Assembly (NCBI RefSeq): GCF_003049665.1
Contig: NZ_PYWM01000028.1
Coordinates: forward strand, 1 to 64,000
Reading direction: 5' to 3'
Origin: Lysinibacillus mangiferihumi
Lineage (GTDB): Bacteria; Bacillota; Bacilli; Bacillales_A; Planococcaceae
Length of the DNA stretch: 64,000 nucleotides
The position numbers and the translations under genes were made by a program. The notes beneath the pieces are model-generated. The model saw only the letters and a program-made list of their open reading frames with translations, was not told where the DNA came from and searched no databases. Of the stretch, positions 44,253-51,830 are shown one piece after another. Positions within the stretch are counted from its first letter, which is position 1; every line of letters begins with the position of its first letter.

Positions 44253-45007
44253 TAAATAGTTAGTTGAAGCTCGATTGGGCAATGATCACTGCCCATTATA
44301 TGCGGATGCATAGTAGCTACTTCAATTTGGTCCTTTAAACGCGCTGATACAATAAAATAGTCAATGCGCCATCCGATATTTCGTTCACGGACTTTATTCA
44401 TATAAGACCACCAAGTATAATGATCAGTCACTTCAGGATGCTTATAACGGAAAGAATCAACAAAGCCACTTGCTAATAACTCAGACATTTTAGCACGTTC
44501 CTCATATGTAAATCCTGAATTGCCCATATTCGATTTGGCATTTTTCAAATCAATCTCAGTATGTGCGACATTTAAATCACCGCCATAAATAATTGGCTTT
44601 TTGGCATCAAGTTCTTTTAAATACAGCGCTAATCGTTCCTCCCATTCTAGTCGCAGCGGTAATCTTGCTAAATCGCGTTGAGCATTTGGTGTATAAACAT
44701 TTACTACATAAAAGTTGTCATACTCCAATGTAATAATTCGCCCCTCATCCTGCGATTCATCCTCACCCACACCGTAGTGCACAGCAAGTGGTGTATGCTT
44801 TGTAAAAATCGCTGTACCTGAATAGCCTTTCTTTTGCGCGTAATTCCAATATTGCTCATATCCTTCTAGTGCTAGTTCAACCTGCCCTGCTTGGCATTTT
44901 GTTTCTTGAATACAGAAAAAATCCGCATCCATACTATTAAAAAAATCTAAAAAACCTTTCCCTAAACAAGCACGTATACCATTAACATTCCACGAAATAA
45001 ATTTCAT
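44252..45007 (-). CDS. exoA: exodeoxyribonuclease III (ExoA, AP endonuclease)
   Basis: 251-residue Xth-family DNA repair nuclease that cuts at abasic sites. Motifs in order: SWNVNGIRA (N-terminus), IQETKC (metal Glu), NVYTPNAQRD, GGDLNVAHTEIDLKN (catalytic Asp/Asn), DSFRYKHPEVTDHYTWWSY, RIDYF and the final MGSDHCPIEL with the general-base His. It is complete, of normal length. It follows murB with a terminator between. Confidence 0.94.
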   Translation of the reverse strand: MKFISWNVNGIRACLGKGFLDFFNSMDADFFCIQETKCQAGQVELALEGYEQYWNYAQKKGYSGTAIFTKHTPLAVHYGVGEDESQDEGRIITLEYDNFYVVNVYTPNAQRDLARLPLRLEWEERLALYLKELDAKKPIIYGGDLNVAHTEIDLKNAKSNMGNSGFTYEERAKMSELLASGFVDSFRYKHPEVTDHYTWWSYMNKVRERNIGWRIDYFIVSARLKDQIEVATMHPHIMGSDHCPIELQLTI

Positions 45008-45022
45008 TGTTCACACTCCTCA

Positions 45023-45054
45023 AAAAAACGCCCTTCGCCATTAGCGAAGAGCGA
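45023..45054 (-). terminator. terminator between murB and exoA
   Basis: Minus-strand stem CGCTCTTCGC/GCGAAGGGCG followed by seven T. The T-run lies about 15 nt before the exoA start. Confidence 0.88.
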
Positions 45055-45060
45055 CATTTT

Positions 45061-45975
45061 TTATAAGTCGTCACCGACAATTTTCACTTCTGTTTCTAAA
45101 TCAATACCGAACTTTTCTTTTACCACTCGTTGTACCATTTCAATCGTTGCGATATAGTCAGAAGCTGTAGCATTTCCTTTATTGACAATGAAGCCGGCAT
45201 GTTTTGTGGATACTTCTGCATCACCGACCCCTTTACCTTGTAGACCGCTATCCTGAATAAGCTTGCCTGCAAAGTGTCCTGGCGGGCGTTTAAAAACACT
45301 GCCTGCTGAAGGGTACTCTAATGGTTGCTTTGATTCACGCTGAAACGTTAAATCGGCAATCTTTGCATCAATTTCTTCCTGTACACCTTGAGCTAGTTGG
45401 AACTCTGAAGACAGTACATAATAACCTTTTTTGGCAATGCTACTTTGACGGTAACCTAATTCAAGCTCTTCTTTTGATAGTATTAAAATATCTCCCTCTT
45501 TAGTTAGTACTTTAGAAGAAATAATAATATCCTTTATTTCGCCACCATAAGCGCCTGCATTCATCGCCATCGCTCCACCAATCGAGCCAGGGATGCCACA
45601 AGCAAATTCAAAACCTGTTAGAGATGAAGCAGCTGCTAGCTTTGACACGTCCTTAATAAGTGCGCCGCTTTGGGCATAAACATGATCACCGGTAATTTGA
45701 ATTTTATCTAAATGTGAAAATGTCACAACAATCCCACGCATGCCTCCATCTCGGACAACCATGTTGGATCCATTTCCTAACATCAATAATGGAATATTAT
45801 TTATATGTGCATAGCGAATAACTGCAATTGCTTCTTCCTCTGTTTCAGGGAGAACAAAAACATCCGCTTTACCACCTAATTTTGTCATTGTATATTGCTG
45901 TAATGATTCATCTAGCTTAATATTGGCTGGATTTATGTTTTGTGCTAAATCCGCAGCCCATTGTTCTTTTGTCAT
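45061..45975 (-). CDS. murB: UDP-N-acetylenolpyruvoylglucosamine reductase
   Basis: 304-residue FAD enzyme of the short (type IIb) MurB class common in Bacillota; it makes UDP-MurNAc from the enolpyruvyl precursor with NADPH. FAD-binding stretches are MLGNGSNMVVRDGG and FEFACGIPGSIGGAMAMNAGAYGGEI. The active-site Ser is in EYPSAGSVFKRP, and the C-terminal VSTKHAGFIVNKGNATASDY matches the family. AAAGGA precedes the ATG. It adds another cytoplasmic peptidoglycan step to those in this window. Confidence 0.95.
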   Translation of the reverse strand: MTKEQWAADLAQNINPANIKLDESLQQYTMTKLGGKADVFVLPETEEEAIAVIRYAHINNIPLLMLGNGSNMVVRDGGMRGIVVTFSHLDKIQITGDHVYAQSGALIKDVSKLAAASSLTGFEFACGIPGSIGGAMAMNAGAYGGEIKDIIISSKVLTKEGDILILSKEELELGYRQSSIAKKGYYVLSSEFQLAQGVQEEIDAKIADLTFQRESKQPLEYPSAGSVFKRPPGHFAGKLIQDSGLQGKGVGDAEVSTKHAGFIVNKGNATASDYIATIEMVQRVVKEKFGIDLETEVKIVGDDL

Positions 45976-46264
45976 GAGAGCTAATTCCTTTCTACCGTCC
46001 TTCTTACTCTACACTAGTATGGATTTAGAACCTCGATTTGACAAGTAAAATGAAGGGTATTTTTTGCGCATTTTCGGGCAGCATCATGTCCTAGTTAGTT
46101 ATACGCTGCACAAATCAGTATATCCAGAACCTTCTAGCTACCCGATTATTTCAATAAAATCATCTACGAAAGATATGACTTTCATAGGATGGGGCTTCAT
46201 CTTATGACACTTTCACACTGATATCACTGCACAAAAATTAGCTTCGCAAATAATCTTGCCATTA
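45976..46264. other. intergenic gap between murB and HxlR gene
   Basis: 289 nt. On the plus strand a 47-codon frame from TTG 46056 to 46206 (MRIFGQHHVLV...) has AAGGG six nt upstream but no family resemblance; it may be chance or a remnant. No clear promoter or terminator. Confidence 0.4.
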
Positions 46265-46570
46265 CTATAGCCAGTTAGTTGCCCATGACTCAATATTTCG
46301 AATAGCGCCTTCTAATGCTCGGCCTTTTTCTGTTAAAGAATATTCTACACGTACAGGCACCTCTGAATATACTTTTCGTTCAACAAGCCCCTCTTTTTCA
46401 AGTTCCTTTAAACGTTCAGATAATAAACGACCACTTACAGGCAATGCCGATTCAATCTCATTAAAGCGCTGTGATCCGTCTAATAATTGATATAAAATTA
46501 GCCCTGTCCAGCGTTTTCCGATTAAATCCATTGCCTTAGCTAAACGAGGACATAAAGTTGTCTCATTCAT
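46265..46570 (-). CDS. HxlR/DUF24-family regulator, probably quinone/catechol sensing (CatR/YodB-like)
   Basis: 101-residue winged-helix regulator. Cys7 in MNETTLCPRL is the conserved redox-sensing N-terminal cysteine of YodB (Cys6) and CatR (Cys7) in B. subtilis. The rest (GKRWTGLILYQLLDGSQRFNEIESALPVSGRLLSERLKELEKEGLVERK) is the HxlR core. It is divergent from the dioxygenase gene, with repeated GTAA/TTAC motifs between. By analogy it would repress catE until a quinone or disulfide stress modifies Cys7. The identity with CatR is inference. Confidence 0.87.
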   Translation of the reverse strand: MNETTLCPRLAKAMDLIGKRWTGLILYQLLDGSQRFNEIESALPVSGRLLSERLKELEKEGLVERKVYSEVPVRVEYSLTEKGRALEGAIRNIESWATNWL

Positions 46571-46616
46571 ATTTTTTCACCTCTTATGTATTCTATTGTA
46601 ACGATTAATTTAGCAA

Positions 46617-46691
46617 AAGTAAATTTAAAGTAACTTATTTACTTGACGTAACATGTTTACTATTTTATATTTAATTACAAAAAGTAACTTA
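46617..46691. promoter_or_regulatory. candidate HxlR operators around the catE promoter
   Basis: Three related elements: a perfect inverted repeat AAGTAAAT (46617-46624) and ATTTACTT (46637-46644), overlapping the -35 box, and two identical 11-mers AAAGTAACTTA at 46627-46637 and 46681-46691, 54 bp apart on either side of the promoter. The HxlR gene's own candidate promoter (TTTACT-N17-TACAAT, minus) reads out through the left elements. Confidence 0.65.
46643..46671 (+). promoter_or_regulatory. promoter of the dioxygenase gene
   Basis: TTGACG (46643-46648), 17 nt, TATATT (46666-46671), about 40 nt before the start. Confidence 0.8.
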
Positions 46692-46712
46692 AAATTGGAG
46701 GATTTATTGACA

Positions 46713-47576
46713 ATGACCTATAAAATTGATGCACAATTAGAGTTAGAGCATTTACATTTACTTGTACAGTCATTAGAGACAATGACTGATTTCTATAAAA
46801 AACTAGGGCTTCAAATACTTCAAAGCACGCCAACACAAGTGTCATTTTCTATTCCAGGCAATACAAAACCTATTTTAGTATTGTCAACAGAAGAAGGGGT
46901 GAAGATTCGTCCACCTCGTACGACTGGTCTATTTCACTTTGCTATTTTAGTTCCTTCTCGACAAGACTTAGCTTATGTGATCGGCAACTTATTGAATACA
47001 GGTATACCTATAACAGGGGCTGGTGATCATATTTATTCAGAAGCGTTTTACTTAAATGATCCAGAAGGTAACGGTATAGAAATCTATCATGATCGCCCTC
47101 GTGCTGAATGGCTAAATGATGGTCATGGTGGACTGATAACCGGAACAGAGGCTGTTGATATAGAAGGTGTGATGGCATTATATGACCGTCAGCGTCCTTG
47201 GACAGGTTTCCCTAAAGGAACTGTATTAGGTCACATGCATTTAAATGTGAGCAATATTAACGACGCAACAACTTACTTCTATATAGATGCACTTGGTTTT
47301 GATATTATGACTAACTTCCATGATAGCGCACTATTCATGTCTGCTGGAGGTTACCACCATCATATCGCGGTAAACATATGGCAAGGAGTAGGGGCCCCAG
47401 TTCCATCAAAACAATCAACGGGTTTACAAAGCTACACTTTTTCCCTTTCTTCACATGAGGAATTACAAAAGCTATTGGCTAACTTAATGGAGAAAGAAAT
47501 CCCGTATACTTTCGAAAATGAACAGTTAATCGTTTCAGATTTCAATGATGAATCAATGATTTTTTACGTACGTTAA
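46713..47576 (+). CDS. catE: catechol-2,3-dioxygenase-like protein (CatE type, vicinal oxygen chelate fold)
   Basis: 287-residue protein with two glyoxalase/extradiol-dioxygenase modules, like B. subtilis CatE (YfiE). Likely Fe(II) ligands are His in GLFHFAIL-like/EHLHLLVQ region, His214-type in GHMHLNVSN and the Glu in GNGIEIYHDRPR; the C-terminal HHHIAVNIWQG fits the second module. CatE opens catechol rings and protects against catecholic stress. An alternative TTG at 46707, five nt behind GGAGG, is at least as good a start. The stop is directly followed by the end of a convergent small gene. Confidence 0.82.
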   Translation: MTYKIDAQLELEHLHLLVQSLETMTDFYKKLGLQILQSTPTQVSFSIPGNTKPILVLSTEEGVKIRPPRTTGLFHFAILVPSRQDLAYVIGNLLNTGIPITGAGDHIYSEAFYLNDPEGNGIEIYHDRPRAEWLNDGHGGLITGTEAVDIEGVMALYDRQRPWTGFPKGTVLGHMHLNVSNINDATTYFYIDALGFDIMTNFHDSALFMSAGGYHHHIAVNIWQGVGAPVPSKQSTGLQSYTFSLSSHEELQKLLANLMEKEIPYTFENEQLIVSDFNDESMIFYVR

Positions 47577-47795
47577 TTATTTCAATTTATAATAAAACGA
47601 AAGATTTTCATTAAAAGTCATATCTTTATTAGGAAAATTGGCGTCATGTTGCGATTTATTATAGAAGTACCCTAATGAATTAAATACTTCTCGTATGGAT
47701 GTATCACGTGTATTTAAAAGTTTCCTAAGCTCTTTTAACGACTTTTCACTTGCAATAAGCTCAGAAATATTGCCGTTTTTTGTAAGCTCTAACAT
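47577..47795 (-). CDS. hypothetical protein, 72 residues
   Basis: Unrecognised small, charged protein (MLELTKNGNISELIASEKSL ...). No membrane segment. AGGAGAG lies before ATG 47795; a GTG three codons earlier is possible. It ends in the base next to the catE stop, with no space for a terminator between these convergent genes. It lies at the left edge of the degraded island. Confidence 0.55.
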   Translation of the reverse strand: MLELTKNGNISELIASEKSLKELRKLLNTRDTSIREVFNSLGYFYNKSQHDANFPNKDMTFNENLSFYYKLK

Positions 47796-47933
47796 ACTAT
47801 TCACTCTCCTAATAGTTGATAATATATTAGTTAACTAATAATACTATTACTTTTCTCCGTGAAATGCACCTATTTCACAGAGAAAAAAGAGTAGCGCTTT
47901 TTATATAATGATTCGTCAAAAACTGAAAGCTAG

Positions 47934-48111
47934 CTTGTACAAAACGTATTTGATGGTGAAACATTGGAGAAGCGTTTGAAAGCAATGGCACAAGGTTTGA
48001 ATCGTTTAATGAAGTATAAAAAAGTATCTCAAAATATGATTGACTTCATGCGATCAACAGAAGTAACCGCCAATAAAAAAGATAGTTCGTATAATCAGCA
48101 CATGCGTTAGG
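47934..48111 (+). pseudogene. C-terminal gene fragment, unknown
   Basis: A frame open from a TAG at 47931 encodes VFDGETLEKRLKAMAQGLNR and a basic, helical continuation to the stop at 48111. No ribosome site or good start precedes it, so it looks like the tail of a larger lost protein. Family not recognised. Confidence 0.45.
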
Positions 48112-48147
48112 AAAATCAATAAAAGTTGATGATTGGAGAGAATGTAG

Positions 48148-48391
48148 ATGGAGAATAATACACTTTCGGGATTTCATATCAGAGGCATTGAAATTATATC
48201 CAAAGAAATATACGTGGCATATCCCCTAAACATTTACGTGAATTAAATATTTAACCTGGTGATATTGTTGTTGTTGGAAAAGTAAAGTTACCCTTTTTAG
48301 TAGCAGAAGTTTTCGGGAAGAATTAGAAGACACAGGAAAACGATATAAAAGAATTATAGGGGTTTTGGAAAACGTGCCAGTAAAAAATTAA
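48148..48391 (+). pseudogene. frameshifted small gene remnant
   Basis: ATG 48148, behind GGAGAG, begins MENNTLSGFHIRGIEIISKE. The coding signal then moves through other frames: RGISPKHLRELNI, a stop, PGDIVVVGKVKLPFLVAEVF, and after one more shift REELEDTGKRYKRIIGVLEN to the stop at 48391. The continuous protein-like signal across at least two frameshifts and one stop shows a decayed gene. Family not recognised. Confidence 0.6.
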
Positions 48392-48602
48392 GTAAATAAA
48401 AAAGATTGAGAGTAGCAAAAGCCGTTCTCTTTTTGTTTTGATAGGGGTTCATTTCTTATGTAAACAAAGTCGAAAAAATTGACTTTGTCTACTTCTTTGG
48501 TTTGAATCAAATATACAGCCATTGAACGGTCATTTTAAAAACTCTTTAATATCCGTGTTTCTTGAGGTTTTTTACATTAAGAAATGCTTTTAAGAATATA
48601 AA

Positions 48603-48655
48603 AGAGTGTCAGACCTTACTCATTTTCTACTTGAAAATTAGTTTGTCGACACTCT
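48603..48655 (-). terminator. terminator after the 58-residue membrane gene
   Basis: Minus-strand stem AGAGTGTC/GACACTCT with a 37-nt middle and a TTTATATT tail. Confidence 0.65.
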
Positions 48656-48663
48656 AGTAAATA

Positions 48664-48840
48664 TTATTTTCGAAACATGATAGCAACAGCTAATGAAGAT
48701 AAACCTACTACAATAGCTATTGGAATCGAACGAGCGGCTAATTCAGCCGCTATATAATTTGATTGAATAATAATTATAAAACTGATCGATGAAATTATGA
48801 GTATAGTAAGCAAAAACCATTTAACGATCTGTTGAATCAC
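48664..48840 (-). CDS. 58-residue two-segment membrane protein
   Basis: Starts at GTG 48840 (MIQQIVKWFLLTILIISSIS) nine nt after the stop of the secreted-protein gene, with AGGT as a modest ribosome site. It has two membrane segments (residues about 7-26 and 39-56) joined by a short loop with YIAAELAARS. The arrangement suggests co-transcription with the secreted protein and a shared terminator. A helper, immunity or holin-like role is possible, but nothing in the sequence proves one. Confidence 0.6.
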   Translation of the reverse strand: MIQQIVKWFLLTILIISSISFIIIIQSNYIAAELAARSIPIAIVVGLSSLAVAIMFRK

Positions 48841-48849
48841 TTTAAGAAC

Positions 48850-49542
48850 CTACTTTCTATCAACTGAATAATGTTTTATAGCTGGTTTTCCTACACTACC
48901 GTAGTATGTTTTAGTCCATAACACACCATCCCAATTGGATCTGCGTTCTTGTACAATTTTTACTCTATGTGTGTGTCTTCCTTGCTTATAGTAAAAATCT
49001 CTACTAGAATAACCTGCGTCAGGACCCGATAAAACAACTTTTTCAGTTATTTTTTTGCTGCCCGATGCACTGAAACCGAAAGAAGATTTAACTGTTGGTA
49101 AAGCCTTACTTGGAATATCACTACTAAATGTGCCTGAAATAGTAGCTGATACTTCTGTTGACCTTCTATAAGACATACCTCTTGCAACACTCATAATAAA
49201 ATATGGTCTTGATAACCAAGACCAGCTTTGAGTTATACCCTGATCATAAACTAAATACGTGTCATATTCCCTATAATTGTCGAGTTTTTTGATTTCATCT
49301 AAGTTCTCTTCTATGTAGTATCCAATTAATACTTCGTAAACTCCATCATAGTTTTCTGTTACGGGTTCCGAAAGTTCAATATAGTTATAACCATCTAGAG
49401 TGCTTCCTGTCAGAAACTCAATTTCATTATCTGGAATTTTGTTATCCATGAAATTTGTTTCTGCTTTAGCAATATTAAGTGATCCAAATACAGTGAATAT
49501 CAAAGTTGTCGCAATAATTAAAGACCAAATCTTTCTCATCAT
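48850..49542 (-). CDS. secreted protein of unknown function, about 230 residues
   Basis: N-terminal signal peptide (MMRKIWSLIIATTLIFTVFG, cleavage near AKA/ETN around residue 27). The mature part is rich in Ser, Tyr and Asp, with stretches such as YIEENLDEIKKLDNYREYDT, SATISGTFSSDIPSKALPT and DFYYKQGRHTHRVKIVQERR. No catalytic motif is recognised and there is no anchor. GGAGG lies before tandem ATGs. Linked to the 58-residue membrane protein downstream. It may be a toxin, bacteriocin-like or matrix protein; I do not assign one. Confidence 0.65.
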   Translation of the reverse strand: MMRKIWSLIIATTLIFTVFGSLNIAKAETNFMDNKIPDNEIEFLTGSTLDGYNYIELSEPVTENYDGVYEVLIGYYIEENLDEIKKLDNYREYDTYLVYDQGITQSWSWLSRPYFIMSVARGMSYRRSTEVSATISGTFSSDIPSKALPTVKSSFGFSASGSKKITEKVVLSGPDAGYSSRDFYYKQGRHTHRVKIVQERRSNWDGVLWTKTYYGSVGKPAIKHYSVDRK

Positions 49543-49628
49543 TACTACCTCCCTTTTTATTGAATCTCCTTTTTTAAAAAGGTAACATGAGAATATTAAA
49601 AAAGTAATAATATTTTGTAAAGATTTTG

Positions 49629-49956
49629 TTACAGAATATTAGTAGAAAACACTATTTGTAGGAGGTCTATAATCGTTCTTTTGCAAAATAAGCTTTCTTT
49701 ATCTGTACTTAACAACGCTAGACGATTCGTTTTGATGTATTGACTGCTCGCTGAAATCGCTTCATTTAATAATTGATACATAATCACTTCTAATCGTGCG
49801 TGAGACACCTCTACATTCGACGTTGATATAACAGCGTTTTGAGCCAAATTCTGATGTTTACTTAGATGTTTAAAGTCCTTTTTAGATTGCCATTTCATAC
49901 GCAGTTAGACGGTCAATACTACTTAGAATACTTTCAAAATTAGCATGCTGCACATC
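49629..49956 (-). pseudogene. remnant of an unknown gene, at least two frames
   Basis: One frame (ATG 49898) encodes MKWQSKKDFKHLSKHQNLAQ and continues to 49629. Another frame upstream encodes CRVIIDVQHANFESILSSID and RLTAYEMAI before a stop, ending where the first frame begins. This suggests one coding region split by a frameshift. The 3' end runs into the inverted repeat 49633-49666. No family recognised. Confidence 0.45.
49633..49666 (+). repeat. 34-bp inverted repeat, left copy
   Basis: AGAATATTAGTAGAAAACAC followed by TATTTGTAGGAGGT; the complement occurs at 50734-50767 without mismatch. Flanking TTTGTT and TA also match, giving 42 of 45. This copy contains an AGGAGG ribosome site with no ORF behind it. 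Confidence 0.9.
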
Positions 49957-49976
49957 AATAATGACACGACAACCAC

Positions 49977-50402
49977 TATTCGTTTTCCTTAAATTATTTC
50001 CTTAATTCTTTCATCGTCTTCGGTACATTTGCCTTCGTTATACTTAACGGCATTAGACAATGGGCAAAAAATAATAATTCACCTGAATTAACAGTAACAT
50101 CCAAAATTGTTACAAAAAGGACAGACACACAGGGCGGTTCAGGTAATACTAGTGCTCACACCTCCTACTATGTAACATTTGAAGTTCAAAGTGGGGATCG
50201 TTTAGAGTTAAAGCTCGATGGTAGGAACTATGGACAGCTAGCTGAACATGACTTTGGCATACTACCGTTCCAAGGTACTCGCTTCAAAGCATTTGAACGC
50301 CAAAAAAGGGAGAGCTACGATGAATCATCGTGCTCTCCTTTCGATATGCAGCATTATTTTTTAAAATATTTACCGAAGCCGCCTTCTGTATCACCAAGAT
50401 AG
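49977..50402 (+). pseudogene. DUF2500 gene, N-terminus lost
   Basis: Plus-strand frame with the DUF2500 pattern: GIRQWAKNNNSPELTVTSKI, VTKRTDTQGG, TSYYVTFEVQSGDRLELKL, YGQLAEHDFGILPFQGTRF and KAFERQ. The usual N-terminal membrane segment is only partly present (FIVFGTFAFVIL), and no start codon or ribosome site is found; upstream sequence belongs to another remnant on the other strand. The natural end should be near ERQ (about 50303), just before a terminator hairpin, but the frame reads through it to 50402, so the stop was also lost. Confidence 0.75.
50307..50341 (+). terminator. terminator of the DUF2500 remnant
   Basis: Stem AGGGAGAGC.ACGATGA/TCATCGTGCTCTCC with CTTTC after it. It is now inside the read-through frame. 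Confidence 0.65.
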
Positions 50403-50519
50403 TCAATATTGCTATGAAAGGAGCACCAGCAGATAGGATTGGTATGTTTTCATCTGAAGTCCCTTTTTGGATTGACTACCACCTGTTTCCTGCTGTCCAT
50501 AATCTGTTGTTCCACTATT

Positions 50520-50726
50520 TTAAGATAACGATAGTGCCGTTACTCCACTTATACTCCAAATAATTATTATAAATGAGATTGTTAAAAAAATTTGTTCTTT
50601 CGAAATATCTTTTTGACCTTTACTAAGTTTCTTTAAAAGGTTAACAAGGCTCAAACAAAATATCCATCCGTAAATCGGCATTAAATAAATAGAATTGAGA
50701 AAAAAAAAGGCAAGAAGTGATTCCAT
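50520..50726 (-). CDS. 68-residue small membrane protein
   Basis: ATG 50726, seven nt behind AGGAGGT, encodes two membrane segments (LLAFFFLNSIYLMPIYGWIF; IFLTISFIIIIWSISGVTAL) and a basic loop (KKLSKGQKDISK). The ribosome site is inside the 34-bp inverted repeat. Similar in size and layout to the 58-residue protein at 48664. Family not recognised. Confidence 0.6.
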   Translation of the reverse strand: MESLLAFFFLNSIYLMPIYGWIFCLSLVNLLKKLSKGQKDISKEQIFLTISFIIIIWSISGVTALSLS

Positions 50727-50733
50727 CAAATAT

Positions 50734-50767
50734 ACCTCCTACAAATAGTGTTTTCTACTAATATTCT
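50734..50767 (-). repeat. 34-bp inverted repeat, right copy
   Basis: Exact complement of 49633-49666. On the minus strand it is the leader and ribosome site of the 68-residue gene. Confidence 0.9.
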
Positions 50768-50770
50768 ACA

Positions 50771-50964
50771 ACAAAAAAGGCCGTGTTTCTCAAACTTTCC
50801 ACATTAAGACTTCATTAAGTGGTAAAGCAACTGTTAAGTTTGAATATGGACATAAAATATTCTCTGGAACACCTACTGTCAATTTAATTCCTTCTAGCGG
50901 TTTAGGAATTTCTCCATCAGGAAACATTGAGGTTAGGTCATATTATGCAAATCTTGATTACTAG
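50771..50964 (+). pseudogene. 3' fragment of a probable secreted-protein gene
   Basis: Plus-strand frame encoding KGRVSQTFHIKTSLSGKATV, KFEYGHKIFSGTPTVNL and IPSSGLGISPSGNIEVRSYY to a TAG at 50962-50964. The beta-strand-like composition resembles an extracellular protein, but no start exists; its 5' part ends at the inverted repeat. It is followed by the azoR/fragment terminator. Confidence 0.55.
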
Positions 50965-51002
50965 TTAAAATACCTATTATAAAGAACACTTCACTAAACA
51001 GG

Positions 51003-51044
51003 AAAATGCCAAAATGCTTGTCAATCAGCATTTTGGCATTTTTT
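51003..51044. terminator. bidirectional terminator after azoR
   Basis: Perfect 16-bp stem AAAATGCCAAAATGCT/AGCATTTTGGCATTTT with an 8-nt loop. Confidence 0.92.
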
Positions 51045-51066
51045 AATAACAACTATAATAAATGAC

Positions 51067-51693
51067 TTACGCAGTTACAGTTTGTAGAGATTTTGCTACT
51101 TTTTTAACTGCTTCTAGGCCGTTTGCAATAATCTCCTCTGCTTTATCTTGTGAAGCATTATGACCTTCAATAATAACTTCTTCAATAATTTCCATACCGA
51201 ATACGCCACCTACTACATTTTTAATGTAGTTTACAGACATTTCCATAGGTTGTGCTTCTGGTGCAGAATAGTAACCACCGCGAGCATTTAAGATTACAGC
51301 TTTTTTATCAGTCATTAGGCTAACTAATTGACCGTTTTCATCATATTTAAACGTGAAACCAGCTTGATATACATAGTCAATGAAAGTTTGTAATGTCGCT
51401 GGAATTGTTAAGTTCCATAATGGGAAAGCAAATACAACTACATCTGCTGCAGTTAGTGCATCCATCGCTTTTTGTTTTGCAGCTAAAAGACGAGATTCAA
51501 TGTCAGATAATTCTTCACCGTTTTGAACTTTACCGAATGCATTGAAAAGATCTTGACCGAAGTATGGCATATCTTCAGCAAATACATCGAATGTTGTTAC
51601 GTTTACATTTTGTACGTTTTCCATGAAAGTGTCGTACATTTTTGTTGAAATTCCGTCTGGGCGGTTGTTAGCTTTTACTACTAATACGTTCAT
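51067..51693 (-). CDS. azoR: FMN-dependent NADH-azoreductase
   Basis: 208-residue flavodoxin-fold quinone/azo reductase. Conserved parts are the N-terminal VVKANNRPDGISTKMYDTF (FMN phosphate site), AADVVVFAFPLWNLTIPATLQTFIDYV, AGFTFKYDENGQL and LNARGGYYS. It reduces quinones and azo dyes in two-electron steps, limiting redox cycling. Its promoter carries an MhqR-type palindrome, which links it to quinone stress. It ends at a bidirectional terminator. Confidence 0.93.
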   Translation of the reverse strand: MNVLVVKANNRPDGISTKMYDTFMENVQNVNVTTFDVFAEDMPYFGQDLFNAFGKVQNGEELSDIESRLLAAKQKAMDALTAADVVVFAFPLWNLTIPATLQTFIDYVYQAGFTFKYDENGQLVSLMTDKKAVILNARGGYYSAPEAQPMEMSVNYIKNVVGGVFGMEIIEEVIIEGHNASQDKAEEIIANGLEAVKKVAKSLQTVTA

Positions 51694-51725
51694 TATATAA
51701 TTTCTCCCTTGAGTTTCCTAAATTA

Positions 51726-51745
51726 ATATCTCGAATTCAAGATAT
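51726..51745 (-). promoter_or_regulatory. MhqR-type operator of azoR
   Basis: ATATCTTGAATTCGAGATAT on the minus strand: a 20-bp palindrome with one mismatched pair, just downstream of the -10 box. From memory the B. subtilis MhqR box is close to TATCTCGAATTCGAGATA. Confidence 0.72.
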
Positions 51746-51751
51746 ATCCTT

Positions 51752-51780
51752 ATAATAAAAAAATTCCGATAAAAAGTCAA
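51752..51780 (-). promoter_or_regulatory. azoR promoter
   Basis: Minus-strand TTGACT (51775-51780), 17 nt, TATTAT (51752-51757). Confidence 0.82.
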
Positions 51781-51830
51781 CGTTAGGAGCCTCAGACTTT
51801 TGACTGAATCATTGTGAGTAAAATGCACAA

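Noticed and set aside
46056-46206. A 47-codon plus-strand frame between murB and the HxlR gene
   Set aside because: Acceptable ribosome spacing but TTG start and no recognisable family; listed only in the gap note.
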